Assembly (NCBI RefSeq): GCF_030817595.1
Contig: NZ_JAUSZN010000001.1
Span: 2,178,001-2,242,000, forward strand
DNA from: Neobacillus niacini
GTDB taxonomy: Bacteria > Bacillota > Bacilli > Bacillales > Cytobacillaceae
Direction: 5' to 3'
DNA: 64,000 bases
Under the pieces are notes generated by a model. The model did no database searches, had not been told where the DNA came from, and saw only the letters and a list, made by a program, of their open reading frames with translations. Below, piece after piece: positions 20,239 to 29,790 of the stretch. The number at the start of each line of letters is the position of its first letter. The first letter of the stretch is position 1. The position numbers were made by a program, and so were the translations under genes.

Positions 20239-20730
20239 TTACATATTGTGACCCATACTTGGCATGTCAGAAACGATGGTTGGATCAACCATTCCGGCGA
20301 TCATAGCAATGTGTGCAAAGATTAGAAACATACCAACAAAGATCGCGTGAACTTTTAATTTTTCTTCTTGTGATTTGTTTTTATGAATAATATTTAAATC
20401 CAAAAGTGCCATACCCAGCAATGGGATAATTCCCAGTAAGTAAAACCCTACTGCAACTATATCAATCCATCCATGCCATTCTCCGTTTGATGTTATCGGT
20501 ATAACAGCATTGAATAATAAGTGAATAAAAATACCAGTGAAATAAATTCCTACAAAAATGGATGTTATTTTGTTAACCGATCTTAATTTACCAGTTAAAT
20601 TCCTAGTATATAAAATAGCTAATTCTGTTACAGCAATTGTTTCCGCACAGATAACCGGAATTGCCATAAAAATAATCAGATTCCATGGTTGATTATCTGC
20701 TAGTAAGCCCATATAATGTGTCATGTTCAT
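20239..20730 (-). CDS. Small four-to-five-helix membrane protein (DUF6803-like)
   Basis: 163 residues, ATG behind GGAGG. Four or five hydrophobic helices are visible. His residues cluster at both ends (MTHY at the start, GHNM at the end), and one helix contains IHLLFNAVIP. The family has no settled function that I know. It stands alone between the oxidase operon and phoD, with its own terminator. A metal- or heme-linked role would fit the His and Met residues and the oxidase neighbour, but that is a guess. Confidence 0.6.
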   Translation of the reverse strand: MNMTHYMGLLADNQPWNLIIFMAIPVICAETIAVTELAILYTRNLTGKLRSVNKITSIFVGIYFTGIFIHLLFNAVIPITSNGEWHGWIDIVAVGFYLLGIIPLLGMALLDLNIIHKNKSQEEKLKVHAIFVGMFLIFAHIAMIAGMVDPTIVSDMPSMGHNM

Positions 20731-20893
20731 TGCCTATATCCTCCTAAAATCTCTTTTGTTTTGTTTCGCTGCAGATTGATTGTAGTTTTAGGATATAAAG
20801 ATACGATGAAGAAACTGTGACAAAAACATGACAGATACTTAGCTTGAATACCTTAGTATCTTTCGACTACTGATTACTTTTAATGAGCATACA

Positions 20894-20930
20894 AAATAGA
20901 GCTGACGGTAATCCCCCGCCAGCTCTATTT
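20894..20930 (-). terminator. Terminator of phoD
   Basis: The stem is AAATAGAGCTG(A/G)CGG with its complement, and T-rich sequence (TTTTGT) follows on the minus strand. It lies 35 bp past the phoD stop. Confidence 0.8.
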
Positions 20931-20964
20931 CTATTAAATTTTTTATTTAACAGCGTCCATAAAA

Positions 20965-22710
20965 TTAATTCGTAACGGCTTCTCGTTTGCGCTTTTTCTC
21001 CATTTGCTTTTCGTGCGCGCGGGAGTGGGCACGGTGGCGGTCTTCTTCCACTTCATTCGACATTTGAACACCCATAGGCACTGTGGTTGCTGCAATTTCT
21101 TTGAGCCCTTGCTGATCTTTCTCAAAAACAAATGACGCTCTTGTTGAAATATCTGCACCCTGCTCAGTTACAAATGGGACGACACGGTAATCTGCACGCC
21201 ATTGTTCAGGAGTGACCCGGCAGCGAACGTAACCACGGTAATTATTAAAAAATTTAATATGCGGGTTATCCGCTAAAGATTTGGCCGTATCTGCACGCCA
21301 ATCTGATCCGTCTCCACCCGAAGTAATCGATGTTCCAACAAATTCTGCTCCAAAAATCGGAGATTCTGGTTTGTTGTAATCTGTCGTTAGGTTAGAAGCC
21401 CAGCTTGCATGGACATCTCCAGTAAGAACGATAACATTGTTGATGTTATTGCCAGCAACAAAATCGGTAATCCGCTGACGTGCTGCCGGATATCCATCCC
21501 ACGAATCCATACTGAATTTTGGTGCTGTGATGCTTCCAGATTTACGCTGTGCAAAGAAAATCTGTTGTGCCAGGACGTTCCAATGGGATTTCGAATTTCC
21601 TAGCTTACCAAGCAGCCATTGTTCTTGTTCTGTTCCAAGAAGAGTGCGCTTTGGATCCAAGGATTCCGGTGTATGAGCTTTCGTTCCATCGCCATTCGCC
21701 TGGTCATCACGGTACTGACGTGTATCAAGAACAAAGAAGTTCGCCAAATCACCATATGTAAAATCCCGGTATAAATGCATGCCGCCATCGTGAGGCAATG
21801 ACGACCTTCGAAGCGGCATATGTTCGTAATAAGCCTGGTACGCAGCAGCACGACGCTTGATAAAAGCCTCAACAGACTGGCCCTTTTCTGGAATGACATT
21901 TGCATAATTGTTTTCCACTTCATGATCATCCCAAGTAACAACCCACGGGAATGCAGCGTGTGCAGCCCTGAGGTGTTCATCTGAACGATATTGAGCATGA
22001 CGATTGCGGTAATCTTCAATCGTGATAATTTCATCGCCTTTGTGGGCACGGACATTGCCCGTTGGTGAAAGATACTCGTTTGTACCGTATTCATATATGT
22101 AATCACCAAGGTGGAATACAAGATCAAGATCCTCTTTCGCCATATGCTTGTACGCAGTAAAATACCCGTGTTCATACTGCTGACAGGAAGCGAATGCGAA
22201 CGTCATGCTTGCTGTGCTGGCTCCTGCTGCCGGTAAGGTTTTTGTTTTTCCAACAGGACTTAGTTCATTTCCGGTCTTGAAGCGGTAAAAATAAACCGTA
22301 TTTGCCTGCAAGCCGCTTACTTCTACATGGACAGAATGTGCGAGATTAGGCGAAGCATGTTCTGTTCCTCGTTTGATTACGTTGCGGAAGTTTTCGTCTG
22401 TTGCAAGCTCCCAATTAACGGGAACGACGTGAGCTGGCATGCCTCCACCATTTAATGGATCCGGAGCCAACCTTGTCCAAAGTACGACACTGTCTGACAG
22501 CGGGTCGCCGGAAGCAACACCAAGCGTAAAAGGATATTCACTGAAATTCGGAGCCGCATCTACTTTAAATCCTCCCAATGATTGTGCAATGGTCAGCCCA
22601 AGGGAAAGCCCAGCGATCTTGCCGGCTCCATGAAGAAAGCTCCGGCGGTCTAAATTCTTTTTCAAATTTTGTTCGTTAAACTTCCTGATCATTTCATCCA
22701 AATTAGTCAT
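20965..22710 (-). CDS. phoD: Tat-exported alkaline phosphatase/phosphodiesterase D
   Basis: 581 residues. The ATG follows GAGAGGGG. A twin-arginine signal (DRRSFLHG, near residue 22) and hydrophobic stretch precede a fibronectin-like N-domain (about 55-165). A metallophosphoesterase domain follows, with metal-ligand motifs FASCQQ, LGDYIYE, WDDHEVENNY and LTGDVHASW. PhoD enzymes use Fe3+/Ca2+ and release phosphate from diesters such as wall teichoic acid. The C-terminal 30 residues are an unusual Lys/Arg/His/Glu-rich tail (EEDRHRAHSRAHEKQ). No tatAd/tatCd genes follow, unlike B. subtilis. Confidence 0.92.
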   Translation of the reverse strand: MTNLDEMIRKFNEQNLKKNLDRRSFLHGAGKIAGLSLGLTIAQSLGGFKVDAAPNFSEYPFTLGVASGDPLSDSVVLWTRLAPDPLNGGGMPAHVVPVNWELATDENFRNVIKRGTEHASPNLAHSVHVEVSGLQANTVYFYRFKTGNELSPVGKTKTLPAAGASTASMTFAFASCQQYEHGYFTAYKHMAKEDLDLVFHLGDYIYEYGTNEYLSPTGNVRAHKGDEIITIEDYRNRHAQYRSDEHLRAAHAAFPWVVTWDDHEVENNYANVIPEKGQSVEAFIKRRAAAYQAYYEHMPLRRSSLPHDGGMHLYRDFTYGDLANFFVLDTRQYRDDQANGDGTKAHTPESLDPKRTLLGTEQEQWLLGKLGNSKSHWNVLAQQIFFAQRKSGSITAPKFSMDSWDGYPAARQRITDFVAGNNINNVIVLTGDVHASWASNLTTDYNKPESPIFGAEFVGTSITSGGDGSDWRADTAKSLADNPHIKFFNNYRGYVRCRVTPEQWRADYRVVPFVTEQGADISTRASFVFEKDQQGLKEIAATTVPMGVQMSNEVEEDRHRAHSRAHEKQMEKKRKREAVTN

Positions 22711-22752
22711 GATATTTCCCCTCTCAGATTACATATTTCTAGCACGACTTTG

Positions 22753-22793
22753 ATTATAACTAGGATTTATTAAAAGATTATGAAGATTGTAAA
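22753..22793 (-). promoter_or_regulatory. Candidate phoD promoter with Pho-box-like repeats
   Basis: On the minus strand a TATAAT (-10) sits about 45 bp before the phoD ATG. Upstream of it are TTTACA and a TTAATA that resemble the PhoP repeat TT(A/T/C)A(C/T)A, with an imperfect copy between. A good -35 is missing, which fits an activator-dependent promoter. Weak evidence. Confidence 0.35.
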
Positions 22794-23030
22794 TAGAAAA
22801 ATAGTATGGTGTCCGAAAGATGGTTCATATATAATAGGCCTTTCAATTTAGTTATGTATAAACCATTACAATAATAATTCATATTTTTTCCTATCAACAG
22901 CAAATTCTATCGATTTTAAGCAGTCGTTTTCTCCTGTTTTTCTTAATATTATTTTCATAAAAAACTTACAAATTATCATTCCAATAGAATTGTACACGTC
23001 ACTTACTTGGCCTCTTAGGTCCTCTTAGAC
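22794..23030. other. Non-coding gap between phoD promoter and the Wadjet terminator
   Basis: AT-rich; no frame with a ribosome binding site. Nothing else recognisable. Confidence 0.4.
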
Positions 23031-23070
23031 AAAAAAATCCCACCTTCCATACAGAAAGTGAGATTGTTTC
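23031..23070 (-). terminator. Terminator of the Wadjet operon (repeat-family hairpin)
   Basis: On the minus strand the stem CAATCTCACTTTC/AAGGTGGGATT is followed by TTTTTTGTC. It lies 28 bp past the jetC stop. It differs from the hairpin at 17631 by only a few bases. Confidence 0.85.
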
Positions 23071-23097
23071 GTTTAGTTCTATCGATTTACCATTGTG

Positions 23098-26000
23098 TTA
23101 TTTTACCTGAGCAACTTCCTCTCCCTGGTAAATCCGAAAGGCTGGAACAATCGTGTCGGAAACAATTTCTTTTCCTTTTTCACGAATGAAGTCCAATTTA
23201 TAATAGGCGTCAAATCGTTGGCTGATCTCAGTTTTAACCAATTCAGGCGGAGTGACGACGATAAATTGGAACTTAAGTTTTTCAGCAACAGCGAAGATTG
23301 GGTCAAGGACATGTGCGGATGCCGCTTGTCCGAACGGATTATCACAGACTAATGGAACCCAGCTTTGATCGGTTTCGCTTTTAACCGATAATAACATCAT
23401 CATCATGACCATTCGCGCTGATAACTTCTGTCCACCACTGCCGTCCGATTTCGTTTTAGATCCTTGATTAATCGTCTGCCAGGTGGAATAATGTTCTCTT
23501 TGCGGTTTCCCGTACATAAAGGCATTATCCGTACGCATGTTATAGACAAGCAGTTCAGGATATCGATTTCGGAGTGATACAAATAATATTTGCTCATCAC
23601 TGATCAGCTGTTTGATTTCTTCGTCTAAGGCCCGGTTATGATCGTCAATCATATCAAATTGTTTGGTAATTTTGTTAATCGCAGAAACAAAATGCTGCTT
23701 GAGCAATGGTTCAATATCTTCAGGCTTTTTAGGCAAAATGTCTTCTTTGAGTTGGACGAGCGGAAAAGATCCTCGTTCATTTTTCAACTTCATTTTCGCC
23801 ACCATCGAACGAATCGCCTCTGAAATGCTCATCACTTTCATGCTGGCACGGCTGGCCCAGAAGTTTTGTGCCTTCTCTGCCCTTTCCTTATCGCGTTCCA
23901 ATTGCTCCAATCCACTTTGTGAAAAACGCTTCATATTTTTAACAATGCTTTGGATATGCGTATAATGCCTTGTGTCCAAATGGTCTAGTGTGGTTAATAC
24001 TTCATTTTTAAAACGAATCTCCCAATCTTTGCCTTCAATCGTAAGCTTTAAATTGCGCAATGATTGGTCAATTTTCGCATGCTTTTCTTGACCTTCTTCT
24101 TGAATCGCTTGATGTTCTTCACACCAGGACAAGATACATGCTTTTCCTTGACTCTTAATTTTTTCTATATCATCATTCGTAAATACGGCTGCTTCCTCTT
24201 TTAGGATAACGGAAAGTGTTAACAAATCCCCTTCATATCCTGCAATATTCGTTTCTGTTTCTTTTTGAACTTTCTCAGCCTTCTTTACTTCCTCTTTCGT
24301 TACTTTCGTTTGGTCTTTTATTTCTACTTCTTTGACTTCTAAGTCAAGGTCTTCCCAAGCTTCCGGCTGTTTTTCATGCTTTTCTACTTTTTTTCCTAAT
24401 TTTTCACGCTGTTCAATTGCGTGCTTTAAGGACGTTTCCGCAACGGTTACCGCCGTTCCTTGTTCCCGTTCTTCTTTTTCTGCGGTCTTCGCTTCCTTCT
24501 GAGCATTTTGCAGCATGTTTTCCAATATACTGATTGGTTCCTCTGGTTCAGCTGCATTTTTCCATTCCTCATCATGAGCATGAAGTTTTTTCTCTAATTT
24601 CTTCTGTTGCTTTTGTTCCGTTTCTTTTCTTGCTTGAAGAACGAGTAATTCTCTTGCTTGTTCTTCCTTTGATTTTTGCAGTTGTTTTAGTTCTTCGATA
24701 CTTCCATTTATCTCTTGTAATAAATGTGTTGAAAGCTTAGGGACCTCTTCACTTTGATCCGCTTTTTGTTCAACAGGAAAAACAGCTTCTTCAATAAAGA
24801 ATGCAATCTCCTTAATATTCTGTTCCGTTGTAAGTTTCCATTCCAGGTATGTTTGATTCCACTGGTTTTGCAAGTCAACGGTATGCTGGTGCTCTTTGCC
24901 TATTTCTTGCTGCTGAATGGTCAGAGCGTCCTTCTGTTTTTCTTTTTCGAGTTTCACCCTTTTGTTTTCTTGGTGCAGCGTTTTTTCTTGATCAAAATCC
25001 TCTAATTTCTCTACATTTTTTGTTAGTTTTTCTATTCTCCGGTTTGTCTTTTCTAGCTGTTGTTTTAACTCTAGTTGTAATTCTCTTTCCTTCTCTTCTT
25101 GTGTCTTAATTTCCTGTAGTTTCGTTTTCAGAGAAAGGAGAGTGTTTTGTTCCTGAATAATAGCCTTTTCGATATCACTAGAAAGCTGACCGGATGAAAA
25201 ACGATCGATTTCTTTCAAAATACGACGCAGGGACGTTTCTGTTTTTTCAATTTCAGATAGTGTATCTTTCTTGTCTTCTATTTGTTTAGCAATGTTTATT
25301 TTCCAGCTGGTAAATTGATTTTTATCGGTTAATAGCTCTTTCTCTGTTCCGTTGATGATGACAAAGGATGGCTTGTGCTGTTCATTGTTCATTTCTTCAC
25401 GCAAGAAAATAGGAACAGGGCTTTTAAACATTCTTCCTGAAAGAACCTGCTGGTTAATTTTTTGCCATTGCTGCCCGCTTACGACCAAACCATACGGGAG
25501 AAGTGGATAGGTGTTTAACGTATTCGCGAGTTCTTCGGGACTTAATGATTGAAGAAATTGAGTGCCAAAAAAGACATCAATTCCAGTTTTCTCATCAATC
25601 CAGTCCTTTAATTCCTTTACATCTTTATTGGCAATCCAAAATGGCTCATCGTTTAAGGAATGATCGAGTTGTGTTTCCCAAAGTTCTTTTTTTATTTGTT
25701 CCGCTTGTTGGCGGTTATTGCTCAATATTTCTTCTATTTGTATTGAATACTTCGATAAGAGTGAGTGAGTAAATGGTGCTGTGACATCATCTAATAAACC
25801 ATGAAGCTTATCTAATAGCTTTGCTTCTTTCTCTCTTTGCTTTTCATTTGCTAGGTTTAACTCCTCAAGTTTTTCTTCTGAAAACTGAATCGATTGAACG
25901 AGCGTTCCGTGTGAAGTGGCAAGTTGATTTTGCTTTTCACTCGACTCCTTATCTTTTGTTTGCAGATCTACTAATGTTGCTTTTTTATCTTCAATTTGTT

Positions 26001-27561
26001 TCAAGAAACTCTCGGTCAATCCCTTTAAGTCATAGGTTAAGCGGTCGCCAAATTCTTTGATGAGTGCTGCTTCCTTTGAATCAAAGTTATGCATTTGCGT
26101 ATATAGAAAATCAATTTCAGTACTAAGCTGCGCAATGTCTTTTGTCTTCTGTTTATCTTGCTGCGACAGTTCCTTTGCTTTTTTAGTTAAAAACTTTTGA
26201 TACCCTGCATACTGCTTAATCCCTTCTTGTATCGATAAGAAGGAATGCTCCCATCGCTTTCTCGCTTCTTGTTTAATTTCATCCATTCTTTGATTCACTT
26301 GCTCTAAACCGCTGTTTTGTTCCAACGTTGCAATCTGCTGAGAAAGTAAACGAATACTTTGCTCGTTTTCATTCCATTCTTTTAATAAAGCTTGAAAGGC
26401 AAGCTGTTCCTTTCGTTGCAGTTTCTCTTTGACAATATTTTGCAGGGAAGTATGTTTTTCCTTTTCTTTGACTAATTTCTTTTCCCAATCCATGACCTCT
26501 CTGTGAGCTTTTGCAAACTCTAAATTATCTTTTTGATAACGTAAATCCGTCTGCTTTATGATTAGTTTCTCGATGTCTTTCTGTATAGCAAGCAAACCTT
26601 CCTCTTCTGTTTGCTTTAAATGCTCTAACGCACCAAGAAGCTGTTTGCCTGTCTGGATACTGGCCAGCACAATTTCTTTATGTTCTACCCCTTTAGATAA
26701 GTGCTCTTCAAATGGGACAATGTCTTCTAAAAACTCTTTATGGGCTTGCTCTCTTTTCAAAAGTACAGGCAGGTCCTTCGCGATACTTGCCTGACTCTTA
26801 AAAATCTCCACAAGATCGTTTTTTTGATGTTCGGTTCGATGTAACACCTGACTCACAGTCGGGATGATTCGTTTTTGGAACAGGGAATGATCGTCCTCAG
26901 CTCCCTCGAAGTATTTCCCCACACCGCCTTCATCCTTATTAATGTCCTTCATAATATCCCAGTCTTTACGGTTAATGCCGTATGTATCAAGGATGCGATA
27001 GTGCTTCTTCGTATCTCGGTAAACGTCATATCCATTCCATTTTAAATAGTCCTTCAAGCTTTCGGTATCAGCAGCCTCACCATTTTCATAAAGTGGAATA
27101 TGCTCAAGCGCTGCCTCTTCCTTCCGTTCAAATTCTCTTGTATAGAATGTGATATTAGGGAGAATCTTAGCTTCCTGTTCCAATGTTTTATTTTCGTTTT
27201 CTTCACTCATCGAAATCCGCTGCTCAGCTGAAAACATTCCTCCGGTTATCAGATGGCGGCGGTCCGCTCCGTCCAATTCCCACTGAATGAGAACATGAAA
27301 GGTATAGGGTATAAACTGCTCTTTATTATTAAAAAAGAACTGCTGATAATAACGATTGTTTTGCTTTCCCCAAGAGGTTCCAGGTTTAAGAATTTGGAAA
27401 ATGGTCTGAAGAAACACACCTTTTCCGCCGCCATTCATCATCGCAATCAGACCATTTGTTGATGTTTCATCATTATGGAAATTAAACGTGGTATCTTTAT
27501 ATTGCTTTTGCATGCCATCATACTTCAGGCCGACAATTCTAATTCGATGGATTTTCGGCAT
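23098..27561 (-). CDS. jetC: Wadjet SMC-like ATPase JetC (MukB/MksB-type)
   Basis: 1487 residues from the ATG at 27561 (GGAGG six bases upstream; an ATG at 27567 abuts the site). The N-terminal head holds the P-loop NGGGKG with Lys47. Long Glu/Lys/Gln coiled coils run from about 250 to 600 and about 780 to 1200. A hinge-like globular part lies between them at about 620-770. The C-terminal head has a signature loop GSGGQ (1374-1378) and a Walker B ending CDN (Asp1407, Asn1408). In Wadjet, JetC with JetA and JetB extrudes DNA loops and lets JetD cut small circular DNA. The P-loop lacks the usual Ser/Thr after Lys and Walker B lacks the usual Glu. It overlaps jetB by 23 bp. Confidence 0.9.
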   Translation of the reverse strand: MPKIHRIRIVGLKYDGMQKQYKDTTFNFHNDETSTNGLIAMMNGGGKGVFLQTIFQILKPGTSWGKQNNRYYQQFFFNNKEQFIPYTFHVLIQWELDGADRRHLITGGMFSAEQRISMSEENENKTLEQEAKILPNITFYTREFERKEEAALEHIPLYENGEAADTESLKDYLKWNGYDVYRDTKKHYRILDTYGINRKDWDIMKDINKDEGGVGKYFEGAEDDHSLFQKRIIPTVSQVLHRTEHQKNDLVEIFKSQASIAKDLPVLLKREQAHKEFLEDIVPFEEHLSKGVEHKEIVLASIQTGKQLLGALEHLKQTEEEGLLAIQKDIEKLIIKQTDLRYQKDNLEFAKAHREVMDWEKKLVKEKEKHTSLQNIVKEKLQRKEQLAFQALLKEWNENEQSIRLLSQQIATLEQNSGLEQVNQRMDEIKQEARKRWEHSFLSIQEGIKQYAGYQKFLTKKAKELSQQDKQKTKDIAQLSTEIDFLYTQMHNFDSKEAALIKEFGDRLTYDLKGLTESFLKQIEDKKATLVDLQTKDKESSEKQNQLATSHGTLVQSIQFSEEKLEELNLANEKQREKEAKLLDKLHGLLDDVTAPFTHSLLSKYSIQIEEILSNNRQQAEQIKKELWETQLDHSLNDEPFWIANKDVKELKDWIDEKTGIDVFFGTQFLQSLSPEELANTLNTYPLLPYGLVVSGQQWQKINQQVLSGRMFKSPVPIFLREEMNNEQHKPSFVIINGTEKELLTDKNQFTSWKINIAKQIEDKKDTLSEIEKTETSLRRILKEIDRFSSGQLSSDIEKAIIQEQNTLLSLKTKLQEIKTQEEKERELQLELKQQLEKTNRRIEKLTKNVEKLEDFDQEKTLHQENKRVKLEKEKQKDALTIQQQEIGKEHQHTVDLQNQWNQTYLEWKLTTEQNIKEIAFFIEEAVFPVEQKADQSEEVPKLSTHLLQEINGSIEELKQLQKSKEEQARELLVLQARKETEQKQQKKLEKKLHAHDEEWKNAAEPEEPISILENMLQNAQKEAKTAEKEEREQGTAVTVAETSLKHAIEQREKLGKKVEKHEKQPEAWEDLDLEVKEVEIKDQTKVTKEEVKKAEKVQKETETNIAGYEGDLLTLSVILKEEAAVFTNDDIEKIKSQGKACILSWCEEHQAIQEEGQEKHAKIDQSLRNLKLTIEGKDWEIRFKNEVLTTLDHLDTRHYTHIQSIVKNMKRFSQSGLEQLERDKERAEKAQNFWASRASMKVMSISEAIRSMVAKMKLKNERGSFPLVQLKEDILPKKPEDIEPLLKQHFVSAINKITKQFDMIDDHNRALDEEIKQLISDEQILFVSLRNRYPELLVYNMRTDNAFMYGKPQREHYSTWQTINQGSKTKSDGSGGQKLSARMVMMMMLLSVKSETDQSWVPLVCDNPFGQAASAHVLDPIFAVAEKLKFQFIVVTPPELVKTEISQRFDAYYKLDFIREKGKEIVSDTIVPAFRIYQGEEVAQVK

Positions 27562-28285
27562 GCTCATCCTCCTCTGAAGTCATTAACTTTTTAAAAAGTT
27601 CATAACGGTCATAATCGTGATACAAGTATTCAATCCGCTCAAAAAGCTCATTCTTAGGGATGACCTTAGCGATATCGTCCCGATCCAATATGACAATAAG
27701 CCCTTCTGTCTCCAATAAGCGCATAGCGCCGGCAATTAAACCGATTCTGGTTCGTCTATTGCCTTTTTTTAACCCAAAATCGTCACTATCGACCTCCATG
27801 TATTTCCATGAGGTCACGACTTCCTTCATATCAATTCGTTCTTCTTCTCCGAAGGTCGGTTGATTTTTAAGTATGCTCTCCCATTTAATGATTAGATCAT
27901 TTACTTGGCGTTCTAATGCATAGTAGCTTATTCCTTCCCGCTTCGTGCGGATTTTTGCTGCCTGATTGCGGTCGATGGCTGCTAAAAAGGACATAATGAT
28001 GATGCTGATAAGGTGAAAATGTTTTTTCGTTTCAACTTGCTTATGCTTATCTTTCAAATGGGTAAAATTCGTTGCAAAGACCGAACCAGTTGGCTGAACC
28101 ACTAAATGAATACGTTTAGGTGCTTCAATGATATATGTACCGGATTCGTCTGCTAATAAAAGTACTGTCTGTCTTACTTCCGGATCAAAATAAGTTTGGA
28201 AGTGTTCACTATTTTCGTCAATTACTTTTTCTTTTAATAGAGTAAAATAGACAGCTGATGCTTTTTTGATTGTTTCTGCATTCAT
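27539..28285 (-). CDS. jetB: Wadjet JetB (MukE/MksE-like, DUF6063-type)
   Basis: 248 residues. The chosen ATG at 28285 overlaps the jetA stop (TGATG) and has GGAG eight bases upstream. It is a small acidic/basic alpha-beta protein with two predicted winged-helix parts. The segment around residues 180-225 (RLLETEGLIVILDRDD) resembles a winged-helix wing. In MukBEF-like complexes this subunit forms a dimer that bridges the kleisin and DNA. Identification rests mainly on size and place between jetA and jetC. The family label is from recall. Confidence 0.8.
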   Translation of the reverse strand: MNAETIKKASAVYFTLLKEKVIDENSEHFQTYFDPEVRQTVLLLADESGTYIIEAPKRIHLVVQPTGSVFATNFTHLKDKHKQVETKKHFHLISIIIMSFLAAIDRNQAAKIRTKREGISYYALERQVNDLIIKWESILKNQPTFGEEERIDMKEVVTSWKYMEVDSDDFGLKKGNRRTRIGLIAGAMRLLETEGLIVILDRDDIAKVIPKNELFERIEYLYHDYDRYELFKKLMTSEEDEHAENPSN

Positions 28286-29790
28286 CACTTATTCTCCTCT
28301 ACACATATTTTAAAAGGGGTGATCTTCATTTGATACCATAGAAATGGTTCTGCCCAATGGTCAAACATGGTATAAATCTTTAAGCCTTCAAACATTTCAA
28401 ATTGTGGGTATTCCTTCATTAACTTATAAAGAAGAATTTCCCTCTCATCGGTTAAGGTTTCTTCCTTTCGATGGAGCACTTGGACCTTCAGTGGCTTTTT
28501 ATCGAACATCATCCACAAATCAATCGTTTCGGATTCTTCAAACCATAAGTCCTGCACCTCTAATGGCAGCTCTTTTAAATCCGTTAATGAAAATTCACCG
28601 TTTGTTTGTAAAAACTGAAATACATAACTCCATGCTTTAATAACAGAATCCCAGTTCGTTACCCGCAGTCGAGTAATACTTTCTTCTGGCTCTTCTTCAA
28701 TGACCGCGTCGGTTACTTGTTTTTCATTGAGTTCTTGCTCACCCCAAATCCAATCAAGCGGCAAGATAAATTCATTCTTCGGTGAGAATAATGGAGATAT
28801 CATCTTTTCTATGACTGTGAAACTACTAACGCCTTCCTTCATGAGCCAATTTTCATAAAAATGCTCTCGAAATGAAACGAGACTGTTTTCCCAAAACAAT
28901 GAAGGGTTTTCCGCTTTTAATTTCATCTCATAGGAAATATTTTGAATGACTAACTTTGCAAACCGATCATGCAACTGCCTTGTATGGCCAATTTTTTCTT
29001 GGAGAAGAATCAATTCTTTCTGTATATAATCATCTTCTTCATTTCTACGTTTTGTCTTTTCTATCATACTAGTAATCGTACGGAAATGATTTTTCTCTTC
29101 TTCAAATTGCTTTTCAATTTCAACTCGATTGTCTGCCCTTTGCCATTCTTCTTCGATCAATAAGATTTTGGGATTGTTAATCATTTCCTTTTGGAAAGAG
29201 AATTCATTTGCCATTAAGCGGTTTACGCGTGAAATGAGGTGATCGAGGTTTCGAGTAGCTTTTCTAAAATTACCGTTTTTAATCAGCTGCATACTATAGA
29301 GTTGTTCAATCGTAATAGAAAATTCTTCAGCCATTTCCCTGCTCATAAAAATCATTTCTTGAGCGACATCTGTCAGTTTATAAACAATCGATCCGCCCAT
29401 CTCTAAATTTGTATATAATTCATCCATGGTTACATATCGAAAGACCTGTGTCTCCCAGGATTGTCGTATTTCATCGTAATATAAAGCTTCGAATGGTTTG
29501 CTATACTCTTCTTTTCCCTGATATAATAGTCCGCTTGTAATTCGCTCAATTTGTTTATCATCAGCTAAAAGCTTCATTTGTTTAATAGAATCTTCCACCA
29601 TATACTTGATATCTGACTTTCGCCTGAGATCATCATCATTTAATTCTCGATAAAAGATGGTGAGGAGCACTTGCATGAGAATGGTTTGGATATGAGGTTT
29701 TAGTTCCCCTACTTCCATTCCCCTGCCAAGCTCAAACAGTGGATTTAATCGCTGCATTCTCTGGGCGAAACCTTCCCATGATTCGTTCAC
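28285..29790 (-). CDS. jetA: Wadjet JetA (MukF/MksF-like kleisin, DUF5716-type)
   Basis: 501 residues if it begins at GTG 29790, which overlaps the jetD stop by four bases (GTGA) and has GGAGG eight bases upstream. The ATG at 29805 has no ribosome binding site. The N-terminal third looks like winged-helix repeats. A helical middle (about 185-300, rich in Glu/Lys) could contact the JetC neck. The C-terminal part would bind the JetC head, as in kleisins. The role is to link JetC heads and position JetB and JetD. Confidence 0.82.
   Translation of the reverse strand: MNESWEGFAQRMQRLNPLFELGRGMEVGELKPHIQTILMQVLLTIFYRELNDDDLRRKSDIKYMVEDSIKQMKLLADDKQIERITSGLLYQGKEEYSKPFEALYYDEIRQSWETQVFRYVTMDELYTNLEMGGSIVYKLTDVAQEMIFMSREMAEEFSITIEQLYSMQLIKNGNFRKATRNLDHLISRVNRLMANEFSFQKEMINNPKILLIEEEWQRADNRVEIEKQFEEEKNHFRTITSMIEKTKRRNEEDDYIQKELILLQEKIGHTRQLHDRFAKLVIQNISYEMKLKAENPSLFWENSLVSFREHFYENWLMKEGVSSFTVIEKMISPLFSPKNEFILPLDWIWGEQELNEKQVTDAVIEEEPEESITRLRVTNWDSVIKAWSYVFQFLQTNGEFSLTDLKELPLEVQDLWFEESETIDLWMMFDKKPLKVQVLHRKEETLTDEREILLYKLMKEYPQFEMFEGLKIYTMFDHWAEPFLWYQMKITPFKICVEENK

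Noticed and set aside
25000..27000. Plus-strand frames opposite jetC
   Set aside because: They are antisense shadows of the Glu/Lys/Gln-rich coiled coil, rich in Phe, Leu and Ser, without ribosome binding sites.
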